NCBI GenBank assembly: GCA_012064385.1
Contig: QRDG01000132.1
Coordinates: 384,894 to 448,893, forward strand
Direction: 5' to 3'
From: Puccinellia tenuiflora
Lineage: Eukaryota > Streptophyta > Magnoliopsida > Poales > Poaceae
Length of the DNA: 64,000 nt
Positions 14,101-25,554 of this stretch are shown piece by piece. The position numbers and the translations under genes are program-made. The notes beneath the pieces were generated by a model. The model searched no databases. It saw only the letters and a list, made by a program, of their open reading frames with translations, and had not been told where the DNA came from. Every line of letters starts with the position of its first letter. The first letter of the stretch is position 1.

Positions 14101-16562
14101 CACTGATTATATTCGAAATAAGTGTCAAGGCACTGTCAAGATCTCATGAACTGCTAAATGACTTGTTCACTCTTTAGTTATAGAGTCCTGCGTATAAATT
14201 AAAATCAGAACCCTTGTTGCTGAGAACTGGAGTTTCCATTATTTCCGGGCCAAATAAGAAAATGTACTTCACATCACATGTATAAGGTTTCTAAATGCAG
14301 CTCAATATAGCCAGTAGCCACCGTAAGTGATATCACTTTCAATCCCTCAGAAGTAAAGAACATTTTGGATACTCTTTCACACAACTTATCTTAGACAAGG
14401 AAATGGAAAATTAATTGATTGTGAGGTCTATGAATATGAGAGTGCACTGCATAAAATAGTTTGTTGAGTACACAATTGTACATGGTGCATCAATAGGTGA
14501 ATACCTCTCTCGGCATTGTTTACCAATACGGCCGTGTAGTGACCTTGCTATAACGGACCATTTTGTTGGCCCAAGCTCCTTTACCTTCTGGATAATGGCA
14601 TCATCTTCCTGTAACAGCATCCGACGATGCACATATTACAACATATATAAAATGCAGACTTTGATTGATGGGACAAAAACAACAATATTTGACGAACCTC
14701 TTGGGTCCAAGGTCCTTTTATAAGTTCAGGGTCAAGAACTTTTTGCCATCTATGTAGACATTGTACTTCTGTCCTATCAGGGAAAGATTCGGCTGCATAC
14801 ATATAAACAGACAAATTCTTCTATGAGATTATGGTACTTTAAAACAAAGTGTACAGTTTCCAGAAGTAAGCAAGAAATTTACCAATGCTAACTTTTCTTG
14901 TTACATGTCATATAGGAGTCACAACATGAGTTCTACCTCGACATTTAAAATATAAGAGGGGCTACATTTTGTTAATGATTCTTACATGCCTCTCACTCTC
15001 AACCCGTTTAAACCAAATATAATAAATCTAACAAGAGATATATCTATTAAAATCCACATTAAGTTACCCCTTTTGATTATATGCAACAAGACAACTACCA
15101 ATCTAGCATGCTACACCATTCCAGTCCTCAACATTTTATTCAGGACAATTTGGATTGGCCAAATATTCTTGTGCAACTTCAAAATTATTTTATCTTATGC
15201 CTGTTTTTTCTTCCACGTGGAAAGGATCAAAGGAAGGCTCGAGGCGAGTACGGTGCGACACAATCTTAATGTATATTATACTTTACTAGATTGAAGATTC
15301 ACAGTCAAGGAAGCTATCTTCAACTAATTCCAAGAGAGGTCTTAGTGCAAGTATTTCCTGCTTCATGCTACTTATAGTCAAGGAAGCTATCTTCAACTAA
15401 CTTCCAAGAGAGATCTTAGTGCAAGTATTTCCTGCTTCATGCTACTTATAGTTCCTAGCTATCATCTCTCCATTTCTTTCACATAAAACAATGAGGACTC
15501 CTATGGCTTGTTGCTAAAAGAAGAACGGGTCCATCAACAAGTTATCTTATTTAGGAGATAATATAAATTAGTAAGTTGAGACAAGGTACCTAATTAGTTA
15601 TATGCATATATTCACACTAGGTTACATGTTAGACTATATAAGAATGGCACTGCCATCTAGTTTTTCAAAAAATCAAAGAATAAACAAAAGTTGTGCGGTC
15701 TCCCCTTCCATCTCCAGTCAGAAGGTACACAAAACTCTGTTCCACCAACCACAGATTTCATAGGTACATACTTAAATATATTTATTCCATGATAAAAGAA
15801 AATCCTAGAATGAAGGTAAACATTAATGGTCATTGACTCCTAGTCTTTTGGAATTCCTAGATGAATATTGAGAAAGGAATGCAGAGCACAAACAAGAAGC
15901 CAACCTATCTTCTTCCAATTTTTACCCTTGTAAGTATTAACTGCGTTCCGCAACGTTTCATCCTGCAGACAATATAACAAAATCTAGGTAAAAGTAGGAA
16001 AGAAACCAAAGGCAGTATCAGATGGCCCAGTTTAACAATTGACGTTTGTACTACAGATACACTGAATAGATTAGAAATGAAGTAGAAGCAAGTTATTTAA
16101 AAGGACAGCAAATTCTAACCTCTTGCGGTGTCCAGCCACCCTTAGCTCTTCTTACAGGGCCACTTGTTCGCCTGATATAAGTAGGATTTGATCATCAACA
16201 TAAATAATACTCCAGTACAAAGTATCCAGTTAAAAGATGTGCAACGCAAGAATAACCAAGTTTCCATGACATGTATTTCTCAAATCTCAAAAGTGACTGC
16301 TGCCTTTCTCTCATTAAAGCATGTTACACGAGCATGGAATGTCTGATCAGTGATCAGAGCCATGAGAACACCTATAACTAGTTATTAGTACGAATCTTCT
16401 TCAAGAAAATTACCACAGTAAACATGCTAAGTGTTTAAAACAAATTTGATTTTTAGAATTATTAGGCATGCTACTGATGAACCAAGCACATCCATCAAAC
16501 TTGGATAATTTACCTATGCTATAAGTGTCAGCCTACCCCAACTTGTTTGGGACTGAAAGGCT

Positions 16563-16599
<37 letters not shown>

Positions 16600-17327
16600 A
16601 TAAGTGTCAGCCAGCAACCCCTATCAGCTAGCTCATGTTTAAATAAACACAAGTTAACTCAAAAGGGGTTAACCTTTGTCTCCCAAATAACCATCATGAT
16701 AAGCCAAAATTGGCATGTCCCAGTGCTCCCAAAAATGCTAACTTCTACTAGTAGCATGCACTAGTACAAAACTTTAACGGGAACTATCTATCTACAAAAC
16801 TTTAATTGGGACCTCAGACTGCTTCCATTTCCAATCAGTTGCCACCAAACACATAGAATACGTAACATTTTAAGTAAATTAACCAATAAATCATCAAAGT
16901 CAGAATTCAGTGCAAAGTACTGCTGCAGAGTGCAGACGACCATGCCTGCCAGGAAGGCGTCCAAAGATGGAACCCAGAATCAACCATTTCACAAATCCAA
17001 CCCAATTGCATCTGCTCCCCATACAAAAAAAAATGAACGTCCCCCAGGCAAACAGCCCACCCAACCCAAGCAGACGAGGTACACGGAACAGCAGAGTCTC
17101 GGACAGTTGACAGAGGAGGAGGAGGAGCATCAGCGGTACCTGCGTCCGGATACGGGATCGGCGGGGCTGGACCCACCCACCGACGGCGACATCCGCGCGA
17201 GCCCTCCTCCATAGCTCCCTCCCTCCGACGCCGTCGACGGGCTGGGCGACGCGAGACGCCGCAGGGCCTCCGCGACGCGCCCGTCCTCCCGCTCCTCCTC
17301 CACCTTGACCGCCGCCATCGCGCCCAT
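11142..17327 (-). CDS. MYB3R: MYB3R-class R1R2R3-MYB transcription factor (OsMYB3R-2/TaMYB3R1-like), 7 exons
   Basis: Exons in transcript order are 17327-17140, 16171-16120, 15962-15905, 14792-14698, 14608-14505, 13297-13169 and 12282-11142. They sum to 1767 nt, 588 aa. All introns are GT-AG. The ATG at 17327 (MGAMAAVK) is chosen because it opens exon 1 in phase. The three MYB repeats hold all nine canonical tryptophans: R1 W76/W96/W115, R2 W128/W148/W167 and R3 W180/W199/W218. R3 ends in NSIKNHWNSSVRKRL. The long last exon encodes a disordered C-terminal region with the conserved-looking FPGTPSILRRRKRE at about 432-445. Family knowledge: plant MYB3R proteins are nuclear, bind MSA elements (core AACGG) and control G2/M genes; the rice and wheat relatives are also linked to cold response. 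The length matches the roughly 590-aa rice/wheat MYB3R-2 type. The gene is apparently intact. Confidence 0.93.
13793..14139. repeat. Two-copy 173-bp tandem duplication in a MYB3R intron
   Basis: The sequence starting agatttgctgtgctcagg at 13793 repeats from 13966 with only a few substitutions (for example ATTATG versus ATTACG). It lies between MYB3R exons 5 and 6. Near-identity suggests a recent duplication. It has no effect on the coding exons. Confidence 0.9.
15303..15451. repeat. Two-copy ~74-bp tandem duplication in a MYB3R intron
   Basis: The block agtcaaggaagctatcttc...catgctacttat at about 15303-15376 is repeated at about 15377-15451 with a one-base indel and one substitution. It is intronic, between exons 3 and 4. 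Confidence 0.85.
16534..16599 (+). mobile_element. 5'-truncated SINE-like insertion with (TTG)n tail and 13-bp TSD
   Basis: A 66-base insertion in MYB3R intron 1 reads taccccaacttgtttggg...ggcttt followed by (TTG)n. It is flanked by a perfect direct repeat, ATAAGTGTCAGCC, at 16521-16533 and 16600-16612. The 'accccaacttgtttgggac' wording and TTG tail are those of tRNA-derived plant SINE 3' ends (TS/Au-like, recalled). Only the 3' end was inserted, which fits 5'-truncated target-primed retroposition. Confidence 0.8.
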
Positions 17328-19271
17328 CCGTCGTCACCGCCGCCACGTCATCAAAAACCGCCGCCGCCTAAAACCACCACACAAGCAAAACCGAAACGAA
17401 ACTCCGGATCAAAAACCCACCCCACAGAAACGTAACGGAACGAAAGAGCGAGAGTCGAAGGGGCGCCGCCGCCGCCGCCGCCGGACCTGGTGTGGTGTAA
17501 CTCCCCCAGATCGGCGGGGGGATGGGGATCGGGCCGGGAGCGCGGGGTGGGGGGTCGGAGATGGCGGGAAGCGGAGGGGGCGGGCGAAACCCTAGGCGGC
17601 AAAGGCACGAGCTTTGGCTGTGGGTTACCTGGGGCGTCGGGGTTGGGTTGGGGGTTGTGTGCTGCGGTGGGGGAGGAGAGGAAGGAGGAAAGGAGGCGTC
17701 TTTCAAAAAACCTCGCCCGTTGAAGGAAAGGTGGGCGACGAACAGGAGACGAGACGGCCAGACGGGGAATAAATTTACTCCCGTGACTCCGTCACCGGGC
17801 TATGGCTTTTTGCGGGTACCACCCTGGCGTTTGGGTGAATCGCTAGGTTCTCCGGTTTGCGGGTGGTGTAGCTTGCAGTTAGCGGCGATTAGGAGAAACG
17901 AGAGGGACCGGAACGGGAAGCGTCGCGATCCGGAAACGGATCGACTCGAACGGGGGCGAACAAAAAGGAAAGCGACGTGGATGGGAAATTTGTTTCGCGG
18001 CGGCGGCGGCGGCGTCCGACCCAGCGGCGAACCGCGGGCTTGGTTGGTGGGCGGCGCGGCGCGGCGCGAACGGGTAACGACCGACCGACCGACCGACGCG
18101 GTTAGGTGGTAGGTTACCGTTGCGGGCACGGACCAGGTTTGAACCCCTAACGGCTCCCCCTCACCGTCCCACTCCCACCGGTGGGGTGCGGCGCGCGCGC
18201 GCGAGGCTGGCCCGTCCGATCGTTCGCGGGTCGGTAACCACCGTCCGATGGTGGTCGCGTTCCGTGCGGTGCACGCCGGCTGGATCCGATTCGCTGACGC
18301 GGTCAGGTTTTTATTACTCGACTGCTCGATGATTCCTTCCTCGGCCGTGGTATTCTTGGAAGATTTAGTTTACTCGGACTAGTTTATCTTCTTTTCTTTT
18401 TTTGGCGAATCTCGGACTAGTTTATCTTATCCTACGTGTATTGTACGTCGACCGCATGCTGTTGTTTGGCACGGGGAGCTCGTCATCACATACGACACGC
18501 GTACGTAGGTTTCGTCACCGTCGACGTAACGCTTGCGAAAATTAACAACCTTCATGCTTTGTGATTAGAACAAACCTCTCATGCTCTGCGCGCGACACTA
18601 ATCTTCCTCGAAAATTTTATTTACATTACACTGTGTGTTACTTGCGACTTTGTTGTAGCAGAGTGAGCTTACTGATGGTAATGCAGCTAGTATAAAACCG
18701 ACCGGCTTCAGTTCACAGGGAGCCGTTGGAAATATCCTTGTTTTTTTTAGGATTCTCTACATTACAGCTGTAGCATCTGCTTCGTTTCACTTAGCTAAGC
18801 GTACAAAAATGGCAGTGGTTGGTAGTACCTTTTTGTTTGTTCGGTTGACGTTCTAAGCAAAACCGTTTCTATCGTGTCGTTGCGCTGCAAGCTGGTCATG
18901 GTGCTAACCAATTTGTGCATCCTCTATTCATCTGAGTATCTGAACCGTCTCTTCTCCCGTAGCCCCCGTCTTTTTCCTCCATACGACACAGAACAAATTG
19001 AACTAGATTGAGGAATTAGGAGAGCAGCAACGATGAACTGGAGAGAGGGAGATGGTTGCAACCGCAATTGAGTCCAACGAGCCGGAGCTGGCGACGCGCC
19101 TAGTGGTCGCGACCTCGGAGGCGACAACAAGCCTGGAATTTGTTGCGGCAGCATCGGTGTGAAGCAACTTACCGGTTGGGGGGGGGGGGGGGGCCGGCGG
19201 CGAAGAAGTTCTCCGAGCTTAGAGGGATGGTCGTGACGGCGTTGGCTCGACAGAGGGGGGCATGGGGTAGG
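17328..19271. promoter_or_regulatory. MYB3R upstream region, GC-rich
   Basis: This region is very GC-rich to about 18350, with short (CGG)n and (CGAC)n runs; the MYB3R promoter and 5' UTR must lie here (transcription runs leftwards). An MSA-like sequence, CCTAACGGCTC, lies at 18146-18156 on the plus strand and another AACGG core at about 17421. A 16-base G run is at 19178-19193. The large open frames on both strands (17490-18129) are composition artefacts. Confidence 0.45.
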
Positions 19272-21044
19272 TGAAAGTGCATGGTTGCCCCCATGCATGG
19301 TTTTGGTAATTAATGACAATCTCTATGGACTAATATTTGTATTGAGCTATATTTATAGGTGTGTCCATTTGAGTTGCTTGATCTCCATTTGTTGGAGTCA
19401 AGGCTAAGGAAAGAAGAAGTTTGTGTTGATCAAGCCTTTGTGCGGGTTGATCATCACTCAAGGCCAAGTGAAGATATGCCGAAGAGTGCGTCTCCCATCT
19501 TGGTGTATGGGGGAGCATCATGTGAATCTTCACCGAAGCGCAATCGAGGAAGGTGGTGCATCTTGAGGAGATAAAGATCGTCTTCATCGACCTCAAGTGG
19601 TTTAAGCGCAAGGCAAAGGTATGATCTTGATAGGGTTTCTATTTTACCGGTCTCATGTTGTTTAGTGAGAGACCGGATTATAGGATAGGTAACCGTACTA
19701 TCAAGAGGGGCTCTCGACCGAATATCGTGATCGTATCGTTGTAGAGAGCACAAACCTTTGCATCCATGCAATCATATTTATTGGTTCTTATTTGTCTCTT
19801 ATCGTGGTGTGGTCTTGGTGCTTGTCGTGCTTGTCATGACAAAGCCAAGTTCACCGAAAACGGTTTTCATATGCGTCTTCTATTGCGGTTTCGGTATTAG
19901 AGATTTTGTCGGTTCATCCGTGCGGAAGATATACCTCTTCCATTTCTTTGCAAAATCTCCATTGCTTGTTTGCCATTTTCAAAGGTTTCTTTTGTTGTCC
20001 TCTTTCCAACAAAATTGGTTTCATTTCATTCGGACTTCAATTGCAAAAGATTCGGCATTTCCGGTTTCCAAAATAGAGGTTTAACCTTTCCCCATTTGTT
20101 TTTATAATATCATGTTGGACAATGATGTTTCTCTGCATGATCTTGTAGAGATTTTCGTTGCGAGTCCAACGAGCCCAAGATCATCGAAATCGGAGTCCGG
20201 ATAAAAAAGTTATTGCAGTTTTCGTTTTGCTGCTTCTGTCAGTTTTTAGAAAACCGGATATTCCGGTCCTTTTAGAAATATCCGATTCGAAATATCCGGT
20301 TACCTCTAGAAGGTTTCATCTGGTGCGCGACTTGGGGGGCGGAAATTCTGGTCCAAACATGAACCGGAATATCCGGTCCCAGTTTTCCTGCAACGGCTCT
20401 TTTTCTTGGGGACCTATATAAGGCCTCCTTCTTCCCCAAAGGGTTGAGCACGTTTTCCCCTCTCTCTCCCACCATTGTTGACCTTGAAAATCTTGCCCCT
20501 CTCCCAATTCCTCCCATGATTCTTGCATATCTTTGAGGGAAAAGAGAGAGGAGATCTAGATCTACATTTCAACCAAACAAAATCTCCTCTAAGTGGGGGG
20601 AACTCGTGGGATCTAGATTTTAGAGTTCTTGGTGTTTATCCTTTGTTGTTCCTCCTAAATCTCTCCATATCATTAGTTGCTTTGGTTGGATTTTGGGGAG
20701 AAGGATTTGACCACTTGGTGTGTTCTTGCCTTTTGCATTACTTGCATTGGGTTGTGCTCCCCACGGTGATTCGTGGGATTGAAGGTTGGGAGCTTGTTAC
20801 TCTTGGGTCATTACCTTGTTATCACCTTGAAGTCTATATCTTGCTATCACCTTGTTGCTTGCCTTGTTTAGCATAAGTTGTTGGTGCACTTTAGGAAAAC
20901 CTAGAATTTTAGGTTGTTGGCTTGTTAATTTAAACATCTAGTTTTATTCCGCAATTATCAAGCCACTAAATAGAAAAAGTTTTAATCGCCTATTCACCCC
21001 CCCCCCCTCTCTAGGCGACATCCGGGACATCGTTTGTTCTTTCA
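19272..21044 (+). mobile_element. Solo LTR, 1773 bp, TSD GTAGG
   Basis: It starts TGAAAGTGCATGG and ends ...GTTCTTTCA, so the ends are TGAAAG/CTTTCA inverted repeats. The 5 bases on each side, 19267-19271 and 21045-21049, are both GTAGG. A CTATATAAGG TATA-like box is at about 20414, as expected of an LTR promoter. No internal gag-pol region or second LTR adjoins, so this is a solo LTR left by LTR-LTR recombination. Its 3' part matches the fragment at about 46500-47475. The open frames inside are not genes. Confidence 0.88.
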
Positions 21045-21533
21045 GTAGGGAGGGCGGCGAGGTGCCACGATAGTGCGCCGACCGCGGACGGGGGGGGGGG
21101 GGGGTGTGGTTAGCGGTTCGGTTTGTGGGAGTCATCGGGTGGTGCAGGTGGTGGTGCGGTGTGGCGCGGGTGGCGGTGTGCTCTCTCTCTCTCTTTCTCC
21201 TCATCTTCTTCTCAGTCGGCCGGTAGCTACGGTGTTACAGAATGAATATAAGCTAGTCGGAAAATTGCCCGTGACTCCAGCCACCCGTAAGTTAGCAACC
21301 CCCCTCAATATCTCGGTATCCCAGTCCTGCGAGTGGTTACAAATGGAAATTGACAAATGTGGTCTGGAAATCACTAAAAAAAGGGAACCCTTCGCGAAGG
21401 GAACTTTTCCTCCGTTGTCCTCGCGCCAAGTGGCGCCTTCTCCTTTGTTCTTTTGTTTGAATATTCGCCACGTGTCGCAACAGGAGTTAAAGTGGGGAGG
21501 AAGAGAGAGAAAAGGAAGGGTACGGGTGGGAGG

Positions 21534-22090
21534 GAGTTTCTCTTTTATTTTCTTGAACCGAAGTTTAAAAACGAAATATCTTGAGAACCGCTTATTCAAA
21601 TTACGAACCGTTTTCACTTTTGAACTCCTCGCGTCGAGATCTTCAAAACTAGATCCCATGTCGATAGGTTTTGACGAACTTTTTTTTTGTACATCCAAAA
21701 GCTGAATAGCTGTACATCCGGTTTGAACATAGCTGTACTTCGGGTTTGAACTTACTTGTACATCCGCTGTCAACGTGTTTTGCACTCCGTTTTCTATTTA
21801 CTTGTACTCGGTGGGAGGGTAGTTTTTCCTTTTATTTTTTTGAACCGAAGTTTAAAAACAAAATATCTTTAGAACCGGTTATCCAAATTACGAACCGTTT
21901 TCACTTTTGAACTCCTCGCGTCGAGATCTTCAAAACTAGATCCCATATCGATAGATTTTGACGAACTTTTTTTTTGTACATCCAAAAGCTGAATAGCTGC
22001 ACATCCGGTTTGAACATAGCTGTACTTCGGGTTTGAACTTACTTGTACATCCGCTGTCAACGTACTTTGTACTCCGTTTTCTCTGTACTG
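21534..22090. repeat. Two-copy ~286-bp tandem duplication rich in GTACATCCG
   Basis: The block ttgaaccgaagtttaaaaac...gtacatccgctgtcaacgt occurs at about 21553-21775 and again at about 21839-22063. Both copies contain the motif (G)TACATCCG. Confidence 0.85.
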
Positions 22091-22188
22091 GTACACCCTA
22101 TTTGCACTAATCTGTACATCCGAATGGCTACATTCTATACTTTCTGTTCTATATACTCTGTATTTTCGTGTGGCGCGTTAGCGTATGT

Positions 22189-22259
22189 GTTAGGGTACGG
22201 AGGATTCATCGCCGTCGACGCGATAGCGTCGATGAGCGATGAAGCCTCCGTACCCTAAC
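22189..22259. other. 71-base near-perfect hairpin
   Basis: GTTAGGGTACGGAGG at 22189 pairs with CCTCCGTACCCTAAC ending at 22259. Further inward TTCATCG pairs with CGATGAA, and TCGACGC with GCGTCGA around a GATA loop. The arms are about 33 bases with a few bulges. Confidence 0.85.
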
Positions 22260-22463
22260 GCCCGAGGCTGAGTCCCCCCGTACGTCGCCGCTACCCAAAT
22301 TTATATACCGGTATAAATTGTATATACTGGTATATACCCTTGCCGAGCCGCTAGATTAAGAAAAACTTATAACTTGTATATATTAGTTAGGGTTGTGGGT
22401 GGGGGTGGCAAGTACCCAAATTTATATACCGGTATGCAAGAGAGCTTTAGATTTAAGTAGCGC

Positions 22464-22563
22464 GCGGATGTACACCAATGTGCGCGCGGATGTACAACGA
22501 TGTGCGCGCGGATGTACAACGATGTCCGCGCGGATGTACACCCGTGTGCGCGCGGATGTACAG
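22464..22563. repeat. 22-bp minisatellite, five units of GCGGATGTACA...
   Basis: GCGGATGTAC begins at 22464, 22486, 22508, 22530 and 22552, a period of exactly 22. The unit is the reverse complement of the TACATCCG motif found on the other side of the hairpin. Confidence 0.9.
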
Positions 22564-22712
22564 GGGAGCTGGGGTGGGGAAATTCGTTTTTGCTTCCTTC
22601 ACTTCGTGTTCAAATTTGATTTTGTTTTCTACATGCGGGACAAGCGTGCTCCCGCCACGTGGCACGTTTAGGAGCTAATAAAGTTCACTTTACAAAGGGA
22701 ACCCTTTTTATA

Positions 22713-25384
22713 GTTGCACCCATGTGGTCTCTGTAAAAAAAAGAACTCTGCTTCAAACGGGCCCGCGCCCGAAGGCCTTCTCTCAAAATCTCAGTATCTC
22801 AGTACCTTAGTTGGACGTCAACGCTGTTCATTTTTTACAGGCCCACACGTAACTGCAAGCCCGTGGCCTTCTCTTCTCCTTTCCAGGCCCCTGCCCGAAG
22901 GCCACCAACCAACCAACCGGCCCAAACGCATTCGGCTCGCCTCCGCGGCACCGCTTCCATTGACGGACGGACTCGCGCCGCGCCGCGCCGGTGCGGTGTC
23001 ACCGCCGCGCGAGGGATCACACCAGTCACCGACACCCGATCGCGGCGTCGCATCCCGTCTCGTCACGCACCCACTGCCGCCAAATGCGGCGGGCTTCGCG
23101 TCGGAGTTTCTCGTTCAAATCCTCAGGTCTCCTCCGCCCCGTCGCATTCCCCTGGCTTTGACCTGCTGCTCGGTCAGGTCGGTCGCACGCTGCGGTGGCT
23201 CCACGATTCGCTTTGCTTCGCTCACGGCGGGCTGCGTCAGCCAACCGGAGGCGGAACTCGCACCGAGACGAAAGCTTCTCTCTGAGCAATTTTGGTCTGG
23301 GATCCCCAATCTCAGCAATCTGACCCTGCAGAACGCCGAGCCATGTCCCTGAACTGGTGGTGATCGGGGTTCCGTGCTTGCTTTGAGATGCAGCCCAGGT
23401 GCTCGAGGGAATTCCCCTGCGATCGGTCCGTCTGATACGAATCTTGGAGGTATTGCTCTCTCGCACCCCCTCTGGAGTCTGAACAACAGTGCCGAATTGA
23501 TGCATCTCTTGCTTGGTTAATGCTTGTTCGTGCTCCTAGGTTGACTTTTGTATTTGTGTGGCTGCTTGCTTTCAATGGACTCTTAGAATTTGCGTCTTGC
23601 TTGGCAGTTCAGCAGTTGCAATTATAACAGGTTCACCACGTATGGTTGCGCTGCACGCTCGTAGATGATCTGATTTGTCGCTGCATTTCGAGGTCGATTT
23701 CCGATGATCAATCATCATTGGGTTCAGTGTCCTTCAGTGGATGGGGTGTTGCTATCAGAAATTCAGAATCGTTTTCGGTGCAGTGCATGAATTCATGGCT
23801 TGATTTGAGCTGGCATATTAGTACTGTCTGTGCGTCATGTCCGCCTGAATTTAGCCAAGTATGTTCTTTGGTGGCGAAAGGACAAGCCCCTGAGTCTACA
23901 AAAAATTGATTATTATTTCCTTGTTGTCTTGCCTTGCATTGTATTGTTGCTGCAAAAAACTAAGTAGGTGGCTGTGTTTTCTCTATATTTTTCTCAAAAA
24001 TTTTGGCAGTTGAAATTTGAAAGCTGGCTTCATAAGTATTAACTGTACAACCTCATGTGAAACCCACAAGAGCTAGATTATACATTACGGGGTCACGGTC
24101 TTGAAAACAATGATCACATAGTTCACTCTGTGAAAAGGACCAGATGTCTGTTTATCTTATGTGTCTGCTTAAAAATGTCTCAGTTCTGCTATAGTGCAAT
24201 ATGATATTAGGTGATTTGCTTCTTGGATTTTTTTTTCTTTAGTTGTGCGCTCACCAAAGTTTACAAGGTTCTCTCAGTTGTTCTATCATAACACCGAGTT
24301 TCATTTAAACACGTTTAGCACTTCCAATATTTTCTGGGAAATAATAAACACTCCTAAGAGATGCTTTGTGTCTAAATTTTCTGTATTTTTTGTACATGTT
24401 TTCACGATTTTTTCAACTTCTTTTATGCAGCCTCTCCGAAGGGGTGCTTTAATGCTCTAGCCATACCTAATGCAGAAGGTACAAATATCTTAACACTCGT
24501 CCTTTTAGTTGGTCACACAATTCTCTCAGGCTTAATTCCAAGTCTGACAACTCTCTTGCATTCTACTACTAGACATGGCAGCTCTGATTTTCATGTCTAC
24601 TCTGGTATCAGTATAGTTGAGGTGAGCATAGCTGTTGGGCATTCAAATCATGAGCTTCCAAGCATATTGATGTAGAAGTACAGTAGTACACATTAGTGCG
24701 GATCGATTTAGACTAGTGCATTTATATATTACAACTGGTTGTTGCGCTGGGAAAATCATTTTCCAGCTGTACTGTTGAGGGGCTTAATATCAACCACCAA
24801 ATGGAGTTAGGTCTAAGACTCCTGTATTCCACTCTGTGATCTAAGCCGGCTGAAAAACTGAAGGGGGTGTCATCCACACATCAGTAAGATTCAAGTTGGA
24901 ATTGTCAATAAGTTAAACTTTTGCTGTCTGTGACTCTGGCAAATACAGTAGAACTCAGAATCAAGATTTATGATGTTTTAGTCTTTTAGCCGCTTACATT
25001 CGAACTAGGCAAGACCTTTGTTTGGATCTATATGTCAATCTGGCCTTTTTAAAGAAATGAAGGGCAGTTGTTCTTCTTTAAACGCCAAATCTATATGCCA
25101 ATCCACTAATGGAAAGAAGTATTACATACTATATAGGATACTATGTCAAGAAAAGACACAAATACAGAACAGAACAAATTGGTTGGAGATTTAGGAGCTT
25201 CCTGTGCGGTGTCAATTTTCAGTGAGCTCTACTGATAGCGATGTTAGCTGTTGCGCTGTCGCTGTTATCATAATTCTTCCATGGATTCGCCTTTAAGCTT
25301 ACCACACTTCTAAGTGTGGGCAGTGCCATCTGTGGCCGATATCCTTTTATTTGTCAAGATCCTCACCTGATCAGTCTCCGACAG
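22713..25384 (+). other. GC-rich island and low-coding DNA, possible untranslated transcript start
   Basis: The region 22740-23480 is GC-rich and resembles a promoter plus 5' UTR (ccaaccaaccaacc, cctccgcccc). It is followed by AT-richer intron-like DNA with possible splice sites, for example ttataacag|gttcacc at about 23630. The 212-codon open frame at 22714-23352 has no recognisable domain and is probably a composition artefact. This could be the start of a transcript that includes the exon-like segment at 25385. Confidence 0.3.
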
Positions 25385-25554
25385 GTCACAGACCATCGAG
25401 AGCACTCGCTTTCCTAGTTGCCGTGACTGGAAAGCGCGAAGCAAGAAGTTTCAAGTAACCTGCCCGCCTGATGTTTTGAGGATTGTTGCTGCTTCACCGT
25501 GGGGCGCCTTGCATCCAGGGATCATTGATTTCTTTCAGGATCAACTGTTGACGG
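25385..25554 (+). CDS. Exon-like coding fragment, unknown protein
   Basis: A 170-base segment has a good acceptor (ccgacag|) and a perfect donor (|GTACGT). One frame is open across it and reads SQTIESTRFPSC...WKARSKK, then a motif VTCPPDVLRIVAASPW, then GALHPGIIDFF. Composition and residue use look like real protein, unlike the surrounding frames. No neighbouring exon could be found, so it may be one exon of a decayed or unrecognised gene, or an alternative upstream exon of the gene at 26264. I do not recognise the family. Confidence 0.3.

Larger units (their letters stand above)
21375..22712. mobile_element. Unclassified terminal-inverted-repeat element with internal duplication, hairpin and minisatellite
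   Basis: The left end (aaaaaagggaacccttcgcgaagggaac) and the reverse complement of the right end (aaaaagggttccctttgtaaagtgaac) align as imperfect inverted repeats, possibly with TA flanks. Inside are a ~286-bp tandem duplication (copies starting about 21534 and 21820), a strong hairpin (22189-22259) and a 22-bp minisatellite (22464-22563). No transposase frame is visible, so the element would be non-autonomous. The exact ends are uncertain. Confidence 0.5.

Noticed and set aside
16900..17346. Alternative 148-codon frame starting at 17346
   Set aside because: Different register from the MYB repeats. Exon 1 with MGAMAAVK splices in phase to exon 2, so this frame is a shadow.
22714..23352. 212-codon open frame in the GC island
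   Set aside because: Residue use is Pro/Arg/Ser-rich without any motif, and other frames and the opposite strand are equally open. It is GC composition, not a gene.
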